A stretch of 64,000 bases of DNA. It comes from Otis tarda. Taxonomy: Eukaryota > Chordata > Aves > Otidiformes > Otididae. Where the stretch lies: the NCBI GenBank assembly GCA_026413225.1, contig CM048552.1, positions 131,515,053 to 131,579,052 on the forward strand. The letters are read 5' to 3'. Shown here in pieces: positions 11,901 to 25,049 of this stretch. Every line of letters begins with the position of its first letter. Position 1 is the stretch's first letter. The notes under the pieces were generated by a model. That model did not search any database. It was not told the origin of the DNA and saw only the letters and a list, made by a program, of their open reading frames with translations. A program made the position numbers and the translations under genes.

Positions 11901-14619
11901 GTCATATGGCCAAATATTTAGGAGCTGCGGGGGTTGAGCCATCTGGAAGAGAAGTCTCTCTGTCTCTAACTATGCATCTACATCTAGGGGGGCCCCTATT
12001 TGACCATGGTTGCTGCAATATCTCAGTGCACCTAGCGAAAAATAGAAATAACTGAATATTTCTCGTGGCCTAACTCTACCTTTCCTGTTACTGAGAGGAG
12101 TATGTAATTTGTTACAAGAAGGCTTTTTATTTCTGATATGTGCATGTAAGAGGGGAGGATATTAAAGGAATGTCCTTTATATTGGTCATTTCTATGGTCA
12201 ATAATATTTTCAATGAGAATCTGTAGGCTAGATCTATATACTCAGTAAGAATCTATAGACAGCTCCAGAACAAATCATGTTCCATACACATGCATATTTC
12301 CTGTTGGTCCACAAAAAAAAAATTGCCAAAAACTTTAGTCAGAGAAATCAAACATCAAGAAAAGTACTGTAGAACATTTGTAGCTCAAAGGTTTTTCCTT
12401 TTAAAAATGGCATCTATGTTTGTATGAGTCTACACAAAGTTTCTACTAGATGGCTTTCATTTGTGGCCTGCGCAGGATACAGGACCCATTGGATTTTACC
12501 AGTTTTAGGAGGAGTTCAAAAAAGATAATTCTGCTAGGTCTTTGGCACAGAGAGAGCTTTTGCCATTCAAGTGGGATAAAATCTAGGATAGATGTGATAC
12601 AACAAGCCGCAAAAGAAACCCATGGAATAGCCTGGAAGGTCTGTGGCACACTTACTCTACTTTTACTAGGTATCCAAGAACAGCAGAAAATTTGGCTTTC
12701 TACAATGTCCCCAAACACTAAGTACAGCAGGGTTACAACATGCATCTGCTTGTAAGTCAGTAATGACTCAGTTCCCTGCCAGGCTAAATCTTAGAATCAG
12801 AAAGGCTTTACTTCATCTTCCCCTGCCTCTAAAAAATTATAGCCACTCATTGGGAAATACATTATGAAGTGTTTTTATGGAAGCTGTGAGTTTGCCAGAG
12901 AATTCCATATTGTCTTCAAGAATATTCTGATAGGTAAGCTCGGGTTCCGTACTTCCCTTCACGTGAAGCACAACTACATTCACGAAGATAAACAGCTGTT
13001 AAAATGAAATACATTCTGTTCAGTATACTCTACGTACATAAATACACAAAGTAGAGCTAAATTTTATTTTGAATTATTTAATTCCAAAGCCTAAATACAT
13101 GCAAACAATATTCAAAATATATGTAAGAGATCTTTAGCTGCTGAAAAACAGTACAATAGCCAAATTACATAATTATCTGTAATAGAATACCACAGTAGCA
13201 GGGTGCTTTACCTGAGTTGATGCTGCCTGCTTCTCAGCAGAACTCATTAGCCTTGATGGAGCTCTAGGCTAAAGTAGTTACACAGCATCTGGAACCCGGG
13301 CTAATTTGTTTAGAGCTGCTTTGGGTAACCCTGCACCACACACACTCTTTCAGTATAGAGTTACTACACAAGGAACATTTCCATTCAATTTACAAGGAAA
13401 ACTCCATGGCTTGTGCATCCAAAAGGTCATATTATCTCATCATAATAGTACTTCTGAGTATACTATCTGTAACTAAAATTATCATTACTATTTCACTTGC
13501 TTTTAAGGAAATACCGAAGGCCTGGAAAAAAAGTGCTTATTAAGTGATCTATTTCATCAAAAAAAGGTTTAAAGTTCTGCAAAGACAATGGGCATACTTC
13601 AAAATCAGTTTGTAGTATAAGTTTTGAGGGTTTTTGGATGATGCTGTCATTGGACTTTTTATTTTCCGTTGCACTACATCTTTTATAGTAAATTATGCAA
13701 AGTGGATGTAATACATGACAACTCTTACCTGGAAGGATTTAATTTTGCTTGCTAAAAATGGTAGAGAGGACATACAGGGATCTGTAACTCTCTCAATGGT
13801 CTAATTTATAGTTGAGATGACATTTAGAAATCTTAGGAATCTTGTAATAACCAGGAGACTGAGAATAATAGCTAGAGCTAGACAGAACACATTTCTCTTG
13901 CTGGTCTACCAGCTTTGCTCCTGTAAATCCATGTCATGTCATCATCAAGCCTTTCTGCAGCAGATGAACATTTGTTCTAGTTATGTATTTGTGAGAAAAA
14001 GACACACTCGGGACAACAGCGGGTAGTCGCAGTTATGTTGATTATATGTACAATAAGAGTAAGATTTCTGATACTAAACCATTAGAGACTTAATATTATT
14101 CTCCACATTTCCTGCCGGATAAGATGGTTTTGTAAAGTTCAGTCAGATAAAAGACTGTAGCAAGGCAACATTTTGTGTAAGAACTAACATCAGAGGCTTG
14201 GCTCTCAAGCTCAGCTGAGACCTTGATGCAACTAAATCATCCTCATTACGCCTTCAGTACTGAGATGGGCTAGTCTGGCCCTCACTCTAAAATGTACTAT
14301 CTTAAAGATCCTCCTAATTTATGCCTGCCTATGCTGATCCCTAAGGATTTTTTGAGAGGTAGTATTCCTCCAGCTATGTCTCTTCTTCCACTGCAGGACT
14401 GGAAAGGGGGAGAGAAGGCAGGGACCAAATGTAAATATTGGGTAATATCCAGCAGATAACAGACACAATGCAATAAAGAATAAGGTTAAAATGCTCAGTT
14501 TCTATATGGGAGCTGCTTTTTTTTCCACTCCTTTTCTCTTCTTAAGTCTTCCTTCTTAATATAATGTCTACAGGTAAGTATGAAAAGCCATCCAAGTGTA
14601 ACAAAAACACAATACAATG
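8991..14619. other. Non-coding DNA, no gene seen
   Basis: Mostly unique AT-rich sequence. A GC-richer patch at about 10425-10880 carries two overlapping short open frames (10429-10611 and 10590-10895), neither resembling a known protein. At 12446-12755 both strands are open over the same bases, which argues for chance. A tandem duplication at 10945-11020 is listed separately. Confidence 0.55.
10945..11020. repeat. Imperfect tandem duplication, ~37-bp unit
   Basis: Unit 1 (10945-10981) and unit 2 (10982-11015) both run TGTGCCCATTAC...CTGGA..CTTACAAAA, differing by a 3-nt indel (ACCACAATA against ACAATA) and a few substitutions. A third unit begins (TGTGC, 11016-11020) and stops. Confidence 0.85.
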
Positions 14620-15178
14620 GCACGAAGTCTAGTTGGAAGCCAGTAACTACCCCAAGGGACAACACTCGCTCTGATCCTGTTGAAAATCGTCATTAACAGT
14701 CTGGATGATGAGGCAGAGTGCATTCGCTGATGACATAAAACTAGGGGGGGTGGCTGATACATTAGAGGGTCGTGCTGCCATCCAGAGGGACCTCAACAGG
14801 CAGGAGAAGTGGGCTGACAGAAACCTCATGAAGTCCAGCAAGGGAAAGTGCGAAGTCCTACAACTGGGGAGGAACAAGCACAGGCACCAGTACATTCTGG
14901 AGGTGACCCAGATGGAAAGCATCTTGTCAGAAAAGGACTTGGAATGTCCTGGTGGACATAAAATTGAACATGAACCAGCAATGAGCCCTTGTTGTAAAAA
15001 AGGTGGCTCACATCAGGAAACACTTTTATTACTTTGAGGGTGAGAGTACCTTGGAGATATTCAAAAGCTGCCTGAACATGGTCTTGGACAACCTGAGTAG
15101 CCCTGCTTGAAACAGGGGCTTGGACTAGAGGACCTCCAGAGTTCCCTTCCAATCTCAACTGTTCAGTGACGCTGTGAT
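14620..15178 (+). mobile_element. CR1-type LINE copy with two internal deletions
   Basis: This plus-strand LINE copy runs from part of the reverse-transcriptase domain to a CR1-type 3' terminus (CTTGGACTAGAGGACC, TTCCCTTCCAA, then TTCAGTGACGCTGTGATA). Compared with the copy at 44846-46265 it lacks about 400 bp around 14990-15005, jumping from the block encoding the QCAL-like stretch to the late IRKHFYYFEGE-like block. It lacks a further 40 nt near 15045-15050. The terminal GGACCTCCAGAG, in place of the GGACCTTTAAAGG seen in the other copies, suggests a different CR1 subfamily. It is non-functional. Confidence 0.85.
14705..15037 (+). pseudogene. CR1 reverse transcriptase fragment
   Basis: The open frame encodes part of the LINE reverse transcriptase. 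FADD, carrying the catalytic aspartates of the palm, is intact in SAFADDIKLGGVADTLEG. The stretch DLNRQEKWADRNLMKSSKGK is the typical block after it. The region before the active site and the whole C-terminal thumb region are missing. The start codon is accidental, since the real ORF2 start is far upstream and absent. From about residue 80 the reading frame runs into the 400-bp internal deletion. This is a dead fragment, not a host gene. Confidence 0.85.
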
Positions 15179-17964
15179 ACCACAGGACAAGAGAGTATAC
15201 AGTGTTGGAGGGATACACCACATTGATATGACCCAATTTATGTTGTTTCCCACATCATGAGAAAATGAAGGAAGAATACCAGAAGACTCACACATATCCA
15301 TCTCCAAAATCCTTCAGTAGTTGTCATTTTAATCCAATCTTTAGGTGAAGAATCCAGAAAAGGGATAACAGAAAGTCTTTGAAAACAGAGAAGCTAAATG
15401 TATGCAAAGTTTAGTTCCATAGGATTACCTTTCAATCTTTTCACTCATTAAGCTCCCTTCTCAAAACTCTCCATTTCTACAGTGGATACTGAGAACTAAA
15501 AAACTGCACTCATTCCCTTTTATGGCCTATAAACAAGGCACTGAAGTAAGACTTAAGAGAGTTGGCCTCTTTTCCAAATACTCTTCTATTGCATGGTCTT
15601 GAAAGACTAGATTGTTTTACTTCCCTCTGCTTCTTTGTCCATCTGTATTACAGGAATAATAGTTCTGACTTCGTTTGTATTAATGTTGGGATTTACAGAT
15701 AAAAAAATATTATGTGGGCTCTGTCTTTACATGCATGTTAAAAACAAGGCTCTTTATCTCTACTGGCAGTTTGTACATATATCATGTGTAGTAGTCTTAC
15801 TGCTGGTACTAATCAAGTCCTGTTCTTTAATTACCCCTGGATGTGGAAGCACCTGGAACACATGTGGACACTCATTCTGCTCTTTTATCTCCCTCTAGAG
15901 AGGAGGCAGACAGCGAAGAATAGTGATGAACATTGCCTTGAAGACTTACGATGCTACACATTTGGGATAAGAGAATGAGTTTGTCTGCTGTGGTGTGAGT
16001 GAGATGCCTTTCAGAGCTCTGAAACAGAATTTTTCCCTGAGTCATTACTGTAATATGTAACCATAGTGTCCTGCAGTGGCTCCTGATGTTCTGTATCACA
16101 GTTGTACGGCTGCAAACAGGTCTGTGTTCAGACATAGTCAGATATGAATTTGTCTCCTGTAGCTGCAAGAGACACATTTCTGGTCATGTAATAGGGAAGT
16201 TGCTGTGATGTTGCTAGACCCCTCTTTCTCTTTTTCCCTAGAAACAGTATGTCTGTCTCCAGCATTGCTCACCAGGCTTATTCCAGGACCCTTGTCCAAA
16301 TTTCAAAGCAAAGCAGATTTTTTAAATAACTCTCAGATCTCTGGCTTTGCAACCACTTCATTGTGCCTTTTTACCATATGAGAAATTCATCCTTTCCCTT
16401 AAGTGAAGTACATCGAACTTTCCGTTTTACAGCACCTTCTGGTTTCACTCTCTCATGCATGCTAACTTTCACAGCCTGACACCAGCAAAGCAAAGAAAAA
16501 TAATTATTCACCAACTCAAAATCTCTAGAAGCAAGAAGAGCACTCCTGTGAACTTGGTGTGCTGTATGGCTGAATCTGACCCGTGCTTCTTAAACCATAA
16601 GCCATCTGTTCTTGAGCCATCTGGATTTATTTTGATTCCTGATGGCCAGATAGCATCGCTGAAAGGAAGCATGTGTTAAAACAGAGCAAAGTAAATGTCA
16701 CCAGTCACCGGTGTGGAGCTTTAAACAAAGAGATTAAATGTAAAACACTGCAGGCTGCAAAGTTGCTCCTTTTTCTGGATAATGAGGGATTTCTATTATT
16801 TTTCAAAGACAGATCTTTTCACGATAAACCAAACTTACACAAAGTGTTCCTTTTAACAATTCCGTGTAACAGCCAGGCATTTTTCAGTACAACAGTTTGA
16901 CCGTCTATCTTTATTACAGCAAAACCTGACAAGGGAAACATACAGCAGTAGCCCTTTGATCTTTTATGATGTCACTAATAAGGAAGGAGTTTACAGTGAA
17001 TTGATGTCGGCCTTTCTATGAATTGCATGTTTCTTCCTCACCATTCATTCAGTAAAAACAGGTTTGATTTTATCCCTAGAGGAATATACATTAGTTAATC
17101 AAGCCCAGAACAGCACCTAAAACTCAAAAACTCTGAGATTTGAGACCTTTTAGATGCAAACACAGCATCTGTAAGACAGGCACATCTTTAAGCAGTTTCC
17201 CTTTGTGGCTATTGTGGAGGCTATACAGCCCATACAAGTGCCTACTGCTCCTCACCACCAGCACTCTGTAGCAAAGCTCAGAAGATGCTTGGGGTCATTT
17301 CACAGTATACTCTGATTCAATACTGAAAACGTTTTTTTCACATCCTCTGTGAAAAAAAAAAAAAACAAAACGCTCTATTGGCAGCTGGATATGCACAGTA
17401 ACTTACACTTGCACGCATAGCTTCCCAAGAAACGGCAAGGAGAAGGACTGCAAAGCTTCACTCCTATAACCTGCCCATAGCCAGATATTTGCCCCTCAGG
17501 TTCAGCCGTTGCAGGTGACCATTGGACATATTTGAACGTCCCTTTGACAAGGGCAGACTCGCAAGCCACGCGCCATGAATGACTCGTTGGATGCAAAGAG
17601 GAGCTGATACAACTTCAATGTGGGAACTTTGTGTTATTCAAACAGCCACTTCCATTTCATAAATCGCACATCTTAAATTTTAGAAATAGTTGAATGACAG
17701 TTTTCGGATTGTAAACAAAGTCCTAAGTTTCTGTGTCCTGGTTTGGCTTTCCCAGAATTTGTCTTTGTCCTCATACCGTGTAACATTTTTATTGATGACT
17801 CAGTATGAAAGTGTTACTGATCAAGCTTGTGGGCGTACAGACACCAGAGGAATTTCAAATGAAGCAGGGAATAGATCATGTACAAAAGGCTGCAAAAAAA
17901 GCATGAAGGCACAACTTGTTCAATTTAAAACGGCCTCATGTAGAAACAGGACAAAAAGCCAAAT
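15179..17964. other. Non-coding DNA, no gene seen
   Basis: Apart from the MIR-like relic (15618-15705) and a 14-A run (17352-17365) I recognise nothing. Short open frames (maximum 101 codons) show no family resemblance. Confidence 0.5.
15618..15705 (+). mobile_element. Possible MIR-type SINE relic
   Basis: The order TTCTTTGTCCATCTGTA, then AGGAATAATAGT, then TTAATGTTGGGATTTA follows the conserved core-to-3' order of MIR (CAGTTTCCTCATCTGTAAAATGGGGATAATA ... GTTGTGAGGATTAAA in general form). Divergence is high, as expected for this very old tRNA-derived SINE. The call rests on memory of the consensus. Confidence 0.45.
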
Positions 17965-18074
17965 GAGGCTCTGAGCAACTTAGTCTAGTTGGAGATGTCC
18001 CTGCTCCTTGCAAGGGGTTGGACTAGATGACGTTTAAAGGTCCCTTCCAACCCAAACCATTCTATCATTCTATG
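17965..18074 (+). mobile_element. CR1 LINE 3' end, short forward copy
   Basis: The forward-oriented terminal 110 bp of avian CR1: GGCTCTGAGCAACTTAGTCT, then GAGATGTCCCTGCTCC, GGGGTTGGACTAGATGA, AAAGGTCCCTTCCAACCC and ending TTCTATCATTCTATG. It is severely 5'-truncated with no coding part. It abuts, in the same orientation, the decayed older LINE that starts at about 18075. Confidence 0.93.
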
Positions 18075-18690
18075 TCATCCTTAGAGGATATGAAACTACA
18101 TCTTAGAAAATGATAATTCTGAAATCAATTTGCAAACCATAGTGGATAATCTGTTGAATATAAGCTACAGTAAAGTGTTGTAGCCAAGAGGAATAACACA
18201 CTGGGGAAGCTCTATCACCTGCATAATTGGTACTGGGATACAGTCCACTGCCAGTATCCACATTTTGACAAGGAATCAGACCAGAACTGTGAAAAATATT
18301 AAAGGATTGGAAAACACATCCTATAATGAGTGACTCGAAGACGTGACATGATTAAGCTTATTAAAAAAAAAAAAAGCCTAAGAGCTGAGCTGGACACAGT
18401 CTTTAATGTATCTATAAGGGGAAAAAAAGTGGATAATGGAGAGGCATCTGAACCCACAGATAAAGATTTGGAAAGATGCTATATTTGGAAGCTCAGACTC
18501 AAGTTACTTAGGGAAAAAAATGTCAGATGCGTATTTTTAACACCCTTAATTCAGGTTTGGGTAGTTTTCAAAAGGTATGGTCTAGTTCTTGAACAAATTA
18601 ACCTAGCAAATTTCCATCTCCTTCCTGTAGAGGAGGTCATAGTTTATCACTGTGTTCATCTCTGGCTACAAATTACAACTGGTACAGGAA
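18075..18690 (+). mobile_element. Ancient CR1/L3-clade LINE relic (RT end and 3' part)
   Basis: Successive blocks match, in order, a LINE common in turtles, crocodilians and birds as I remember it. GAAAATGATAATTCTGAAA and ATAGTGGATAATCTGTTGAA fit the block after the RT active site. TTGTAGCCAAGAGGA and ATTGGTACTGGGATACAGTC fit the ALVR..LEYC-equivalent. AAGGATTGGAAAACA, then a TTAAAAAAAAAAAA run and ATTTTTAACACCC follow, and finally GGAGGTCATAGTTTATCA fits the 3' GGAGGTCAGACTAGATGATCA region. It is heavily mutated. The 125-codon frame at 18330-18707 lies inside it and is accidental. Confidence 0.6.
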
Positions 18691-18699
18691 GAATTAAGC

Positions 18700-21373
18700 G
18701 TCTGTAGAATGAAAAATATTCAGACACAATTCTAGCCCTGTCCCACTGGAAGAAAAAAATGTCAACAAGCAGATGGAATATGGCCTGTACATTACAGTGG
18801 GGTTTACCTTTCCTAACTTAATTGCCAGAGGGTAGCCTAAACTAGCTGGGTAATCCTTGTTTCTCTATTGTCACTTGAAAAAAGATAAATGTCCCCAGAG
18901 GAGCATTCATCCCATCTATCTCTTTCCTTGATTATAGAGTAAGCATAGATAACCAGAAAACTACTTTTAAGCAGATAAAATAAGAAAAAAAAGAGTCCCA
19001 CCATAAAAGCAAAGGAACAATAGGTCACATGAATTATTGTTATTTCCTGTTAAATTTAATATTACAAAACTGCATTGCATGAAATTATTAATAAAGGCCA
19101 AAATAACTGAATAGGTTGAAAATAATCTTCATTCATAGACTGAGAATTTTTAGAGTGACCATTTGCCACTAATTACATCACTTTATAGTCTCTTATCTGC
19201 TTTATGTTCAAGTTATTAAACAGTGCTGAAACAGTGTCCACAAGACTTTGATATCACTCAAAATTTAATGAAAAGAAAAAAAGCTGTTTAAACGGTTTTG
19301 TAATTTAGCCTCAGTTCAGTCACAAGGAATAACAGCAATGCTCATTGTTATGGCAACAGCGATCTTTGCTCACATCCTATAACTTCACCTACGTAAGTGG
19401 TTTGAGACTCTTTCAGCCTATGGGCCAAGCCTTTGGGTGACGTAAAGCAGCAAAGCTCTGCTGAAATCTCTCCTATTTCATGCAAGATCATAGGATGATT
19501 AATACAATTAAAAACCAGTTAATAAATAGAGTTTTGTGGGCATATTTATTTTATATATATTTAATGCATGTTTATTTATATATACATTCATAGTATATGT
19601 GTATTATATATTTATATATTTTATATAAATTTTATATATATCATATATATTATATATATTATATATATTATATATTATATATTTATATAAATTTTATATT
19701 TATATAATAATAATTTTAAACAAAAATGCTTTATCAAATGAAAATTACTTCAAATATGTATGACACTAATTCAGTACAAACTGTTAGTATGGTATTTCCC
19801 TGCATTTTTATTTGCAACAGTGCCAAGTCAAGGCCAAAGCCCCAGGTCTGAAGGAATTTTGACTTACCCCTGGATACCATCTTACATCTGTAGAACAAGA
19901 ATTAGAGTAATGGGCTAGGAGCCAGCCCTGCAGGAGTTTTCAGCTGCAAAGTGAGGGCTATTAGGAATTATCAGCTGTAATACATGTGTCATTAATAGTG
20001 CATGAACTATTTTGAGGAATACACTAGCTGATCTGTCCTTATCATTACTCATACTTCTGTTCCCAATAGATGCCACCCTCACTACCATGGTTTTGTCCTA
20101 TAAAAAATAGTCTGCAAATCTCTGCTTTAAATTGTTTATGCTGTGTTCATTACAAGCAGATGGGTGTGGGAACTAAAGAACTTGTCCAGGAGTGGTCATA
20201 AATCAGGGATACCCCAACTGCACTGGGATGCACACTGATGTTCAGAGCCCCGAAAGGCCACTGAAGCAAACAAGGACAGCTGAATCTCCCCAAACCACTA
20301 GCCATTTCCATGCTCCACAGGCTTCCTCCTGCAGAACGAGTCTTCAGGGAGCTGCATCTAATGATTTTCCTTCCAGCTTGTACCAGCAGAGCAGTTCAAG
20401 CCAGCCATAAAGTAGCACTTGGCACCAGATCCAATCACTCAGCCCTTTGACAAAGTTCAGATCTGAATCCCAGTTACAATGCCCAGGATCATTTCTACCT
20501 TTAAAATCACGTTCTAGTTAAATGAGCCTTTTCTACAAATTTAGGAGGGGAAGTGTAATTTAGAGGAGTGGAAAGTATTATTTTAAGGTTAATTAATTGC
20601 GTATGGACCCTGCTGAACACACTTCCAGAGGCAAGGGGTGTGCGGTGTTACCAAATGATTATTTAATGACTCATAATCCCTGTGCATGAGGTGCCACTCC
20701 TGAGGAATTAGTTTTAAATAGGGTAGTGGTGTCGACTCAAGATGTGGAGCTTGATGTCAAGTCATTGTAACAGCTACATTTTTGCATCAGCCAACACTGA
20801 ATTTCAGCAGTTTGTAGCTGGATGCACTCATGCATACACCCGCCACTGGACTGATTCGTGACTGCAGAGTAAGGAAAATTATTTTTAAAAAAAGCTTTTG
20901 GTGCCAAGTATTATACTTTGATAAATTAAACTTTGAACCAAAATATTTGTATTCCTGCTTTTGAATATCCAGTTCAATTTAGCTCTTGCCAATTAAGTTG
21001 GCTAGCTGCCCTCCTGTAATTGTTATCCAATTGCTACCTACATGTAAAACACATGCAGTAGCTCACAGCAGAATATTGTTCATTGATTTTACCAAAAACG
21101 TGAAAAAATGGAAGAGGTCCAGAGGCAGCAAATTTTATATGCCAGATTCTCAGGATTCATTGTTTCATCTTGCTTCGACAACATATTTTACAGATTATTT
21201 GACGCAAACTTCTATAGAAAAAAAAAGACAATTACAAAACAATGTTTCCTTCTAAGAAAACCAGCCATTGAACTGCTTTGTTTGTATTTACTAAATAAGA
21301 ACTGTAGACATGAATAGCAGGTCCATGTGGTCTGTGTAAAATACATTTCATTGTCCTGATTTAGAAAAGTACT
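18700..21373. other. Non-coding DNA, no gene seen
   Basis: No gene was recognised. The only structured element is the TA-rich tract at 19542-19720. Confidence 0.55.
19542..19720. repeat. TA-rich low-complexity / (TATA)n tract
   Basis: About 180 bp of almost pure A and T with repeated TATATAT, TTTATAT and ATTATATAT units. It is strongly self-complementary and contains one TATATATCATATATA core. Confidence 0.95.
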
Positions 21374-21455
21374 TGAGAATATATGAATGGTTGTGCTGGG
21401 TCACATCAAAAATCCAGCTAGACCCAGTGACATTTTTCTGACAGACGCTAACAAA
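21374..21455 (-). mobile_element. 3' terminus of an old L3/CR1-clade LINE (reversed)
   Basis: GAATATATGAATGGTTGTGC, then TGGGTCACATCAAAAATCCA, then GCTAGACCCAGTGAC and TTTTCTGACAG follow in the order of the reversed terminus of L3-like LINEs (GAACATAAGAATGGCCATAC, TGGGTCAGACCAAAGGTCCA, TCTAGCCCAGTAT, CTTCTGACAG in remembered form). Only about 80 bp can be traced; it then fades. Confidence 0.65.
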
Positions 21456-24400
21456 ATTGTGAATAAATGTGGTCAACTGAACTTAACCATGGGTTTAAAA
21501 TACACACTGCTAGACAGAGAAGGGGTGAGTGACTTGAACTAGTGTCTACTTCTGGGATCATAAATATGCTGCCTATCATTATACTGCCATGCAAAACCAA
21601 AATAATAATCGACTGGTATACAGACAGTTCAGTATCTGCCTTATGTAGATTTAGTAATCTTGATCTAAAGTCGTAGTCAACAGGCAAAGGAAAAAGCCAT
21701 CATTTCTGAGGAAAGCATTTTGCATATGTTAAATTAACAGATTAAGTAAAAGTCAACATTTATTTTAAACTGACTGAATAAGACATATAGAATGGCACAA
21801 AGTGTTTGCTAAACGTAGAAGAATAAAATGTATTATGTCTAGCCACTGATAGCTCCTTGTTTATTTCTAGCACATAGAAATACTGATTCATATGTGCTAA
21901 TGAATTAAGGTACTGAAATCTGAATCTTTGGGACCGTCATAAGCTCCACAAAGCCTCTGAGATCAGTACAGGCTTAAAGCTTTATGATAACATTATTTTA
22001 CCTAATTATAACAATCCAGAATTAGACATCTTGCTGGTTTTACATAGAAAGACACAGGCACTCGGGGCGAGTTCAGTGTTTAAGGCAGGTGGTGTGCATT
22101 GTGCATTTGAACCATTTTTCACCTTTGCTTCCACTGGCTGTAGGGGCAATCTAGCATAGACACCTCCCTTTTAAATGGCTGAAGTTAACTAAAACGAGCA
22201 CCATGGAATGATCAATGGAAGAAGTAAAACCACATTTTTTTTTCCTTTTCACCACAGATTAAAGTTTACCTCTTCCATCCCTAATCTAAAGAATCACAGT
22301 GCTTACCATTTCCAGAGGACAAACCATCTGTACTAGTTACAATTAACTTCTTTAAGATAGCATGGATAAAATATTTCCAAAGATTATCTGACAAAGAAAA
22401 TAGATAAACTTAGAGAGCTGAAGGAAATGTTTTTACAGAGAAGAAAACATTTTTGGGCTAAACAAAGACATTCTGAACTAATCAAAGTTGTGGGGGAAAA
22501 AAGCACAAAAGACAAACAGTTCATCCTTTCTTGTTATTGTTATTTAAAGAGCAAATGATATTTTGCATCGGTCAGTAAATGTATATAAATATTCTACTGA
22601 AAATTAATGTGTGTATTTACCTGATTGATAGCATCGTGTCCTGACCTTTCATGTTCAGAGAAGTGTGACCTGGAATGTTCTCCAAAAATATGTACATGGT
22701 TCTGCTAATTTCATCCCACAATTTCCTTAAGTAATGCATTATACATGCTCCTTTCACATGGATCATTGCCATGGCATGTGGTTTTCACTGTCTCCTTTAA
22801 AATCAGATCCCTAATTTGTACAATAAATGTTAATGGTTGTGTTACTGCATTATCATTCATAAAGGCAGATGGAGGACTGCTCAAAGCCACAAAGAGTCTA
22901 AAGATGAGCTTCATGAGCACTGATAAGCTCTGCTTCACTTCTAACAGTATACACAGAGGCTAAGAGGAGTGGCGAGCAGGGCTTGCTTTCTAAGATTTGG
23001 GTCAAACGTGGGTGCATGTCACATCTAAGCACCTAAAGAAGCAGCGTGATCTTTCAAGATGCTGAGCTTTCTTCATTCCTGCTGACTTCACTGATCACTG
23101 AAGAAATTGTTTTCAACAGAACTAACAAGGGACAAGACCACAGGCACACACTGTTTAGTTTAGAAGGCTGGAGAAGATCAGAGAGCTCTTTCCATTTGTT
23201 ATCTTTTACAGCTGCTAATTAGACAGGCCATTTTGGATGAATATGTAATGTGTTCATCACTCAGTATCTAATGAGCTATATGGGATGTAGATTTTAAGAG
23301 ATTTGTAGCAAACTGCTTTAAAGATGTATTCCCAGGTGTTCAGATTAAAGAACCCAATACAAAAAGGTATTTAGGCAAGATGATGTGCAGTGTCTTTACT
23401 CTTTCTGTCAGGGTATCAAATCCAGGAGGAGTGTATCTGAAAAACCAAATTAGGCAGCTAAGCATGTTACATCATGAGTGGGGAAAGATACCTAAAAATT
23501 AAAATCAAACCAGGATATGGACAGAAATCCAAACAGATAGAGTTCTATGAAAATCTGTCAGTCCTCTGGTTAGGGATATATATTTGCAGCCTTAAGATGT
23601 AAGACTCAGACACTGAGGTGAAAATAATAGTCTAAGCTGAGATGCTTTAGATGTCCATTTCAGGAGACTTCCAAAAGTGATGGTGACTCCCTTCCTAGTG
23701 GGTAGTGACCTACTGGCTGAACCACTCACCTGGTACTTCTGAAACTTAGGTCCAATTAGTCTTCAGAATAAGGGCATTCAAACCCACAGCTCCTGTAGAA
23801 TAATCCAGACAGGAACCACTTTTCAAAGCTTCTTTGAAGATGTGCATTCAAGAATGTAAAATTCATTAAACCCCTGGTTTTGAATGCCTCATCCCCTGGG
23901 TATCGGTGCTGTGACAGTAATAGGCAGCTAGACTTTATCTCTGGGACATGAGTTTTGGGCCGTCAGTGTTGTTATGATAACATTAAATTTTTTGGGGAAG
24001 GGGGGGTCATATCACAGGTTAGGCTGCTCAGAGGGCTTAGGGATACTTATAGTTCGCAAATCCCACCTGGGACTCACGTGTAAGTCAGCGGATGAGGTGC
24101 ACGTGCAGTAGTAGAACTGCAGGTTCCGAGGCTAAAGGTTCTTTGAAGCCTAAGTGGTTTAGCCCATTTGTTTGTGAATTATGGCCTTGATGTAGGCACC
24201 TAAATTCCACTTCAATTGTTCAGAAATTCTTTTTTTGGACGTCACCCTATGTTCCTAAATAGCCATCCAGGTATGAAGAGTACAAATGATGCTGCTTTCA
24301 AAAGCAGAGATAAATCAAATGAAAGAGAAGCAAAAGGATCCCATTAAGCCGTATATCGTCTGCTTTTAGTGGTTTTGCTGTACAAATTTGTTAAAAGAAA

Positions 24401-24951
24401 ATACCCAGTCCTCAGTATATTGAAATTGTTGCTTAGTGCATCAACTCTTTCCTACATGAATTACACCCTCAGTTCTTGAGTGCAGTTCAATGTCCATCAC
24501 TGACACAGAACAGGATCTCCTTTCTCTTAAAAAATATTTGTCAGTTGGAGTATGTATCTAGGTCATTCCTCTCGGGTACAGCTCTCTATCTCATCAGATT
24601 AGAAAGACAAACAACCTACCACTATACCAGAAATAATTCAGTTGGCATTATTATTCCAAATATCCCGTCCATGTTTTGTTGTTTCCTAACTGCTTATAAA
24701 AAGCATTCTCAGAATCAAAACTTGTCAGACCAGCGAGCAGGTTTCATAGCTGACCTCTCAATATTAACAATGGGCCTTAAAAGCAAAGTCTCAGAAATGT
24801 AGTCCTCCCTTTAAACCTTCAGGTTTGTATTGCGAAAGATAGGCCTCATAAAAACAAATTGTTCTTTATTTATAACCTTGTAGATACTTTTAGGATCTCA
24901 AGATACTCAATATTTAACTAGAAGGAGCCAAAGGGTCAAATTAGGCTGCAG
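21456..24951. other. Non-coding DNA, no gene seen
   Basis: Unique AT-rich sequence with no recognisable exon, RNA gene or transposon. Open frames are at most 108 codons (24476-24802), with no family resemblance. Confidence 0.55.
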
Positions 24952-25008
24952 AAATAATAACAATGACTGTAACAACAACAATAATAACGATGATAACAAT
25001 AATAAACA
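24952..25008. repeat. Imperfect (AAC/AAT)n trinucleotide repeat
   Basis: A run of AAT, AAC, GAT and AAC triplets, partly decayed. It lies just upstream of a MIR-like fragment. Confidence 0.9.
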
Positions 25009-25049
25009 AGCAGATTGTGCATAGTTTTCCATCCATAAATCACAAAGGC

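Noticed and set aside
18330..18707. 125-codon frame as a host protein
   Set aside because: It lies inside an old LINE relic and does not follow the LINE's own reading frame throughout.
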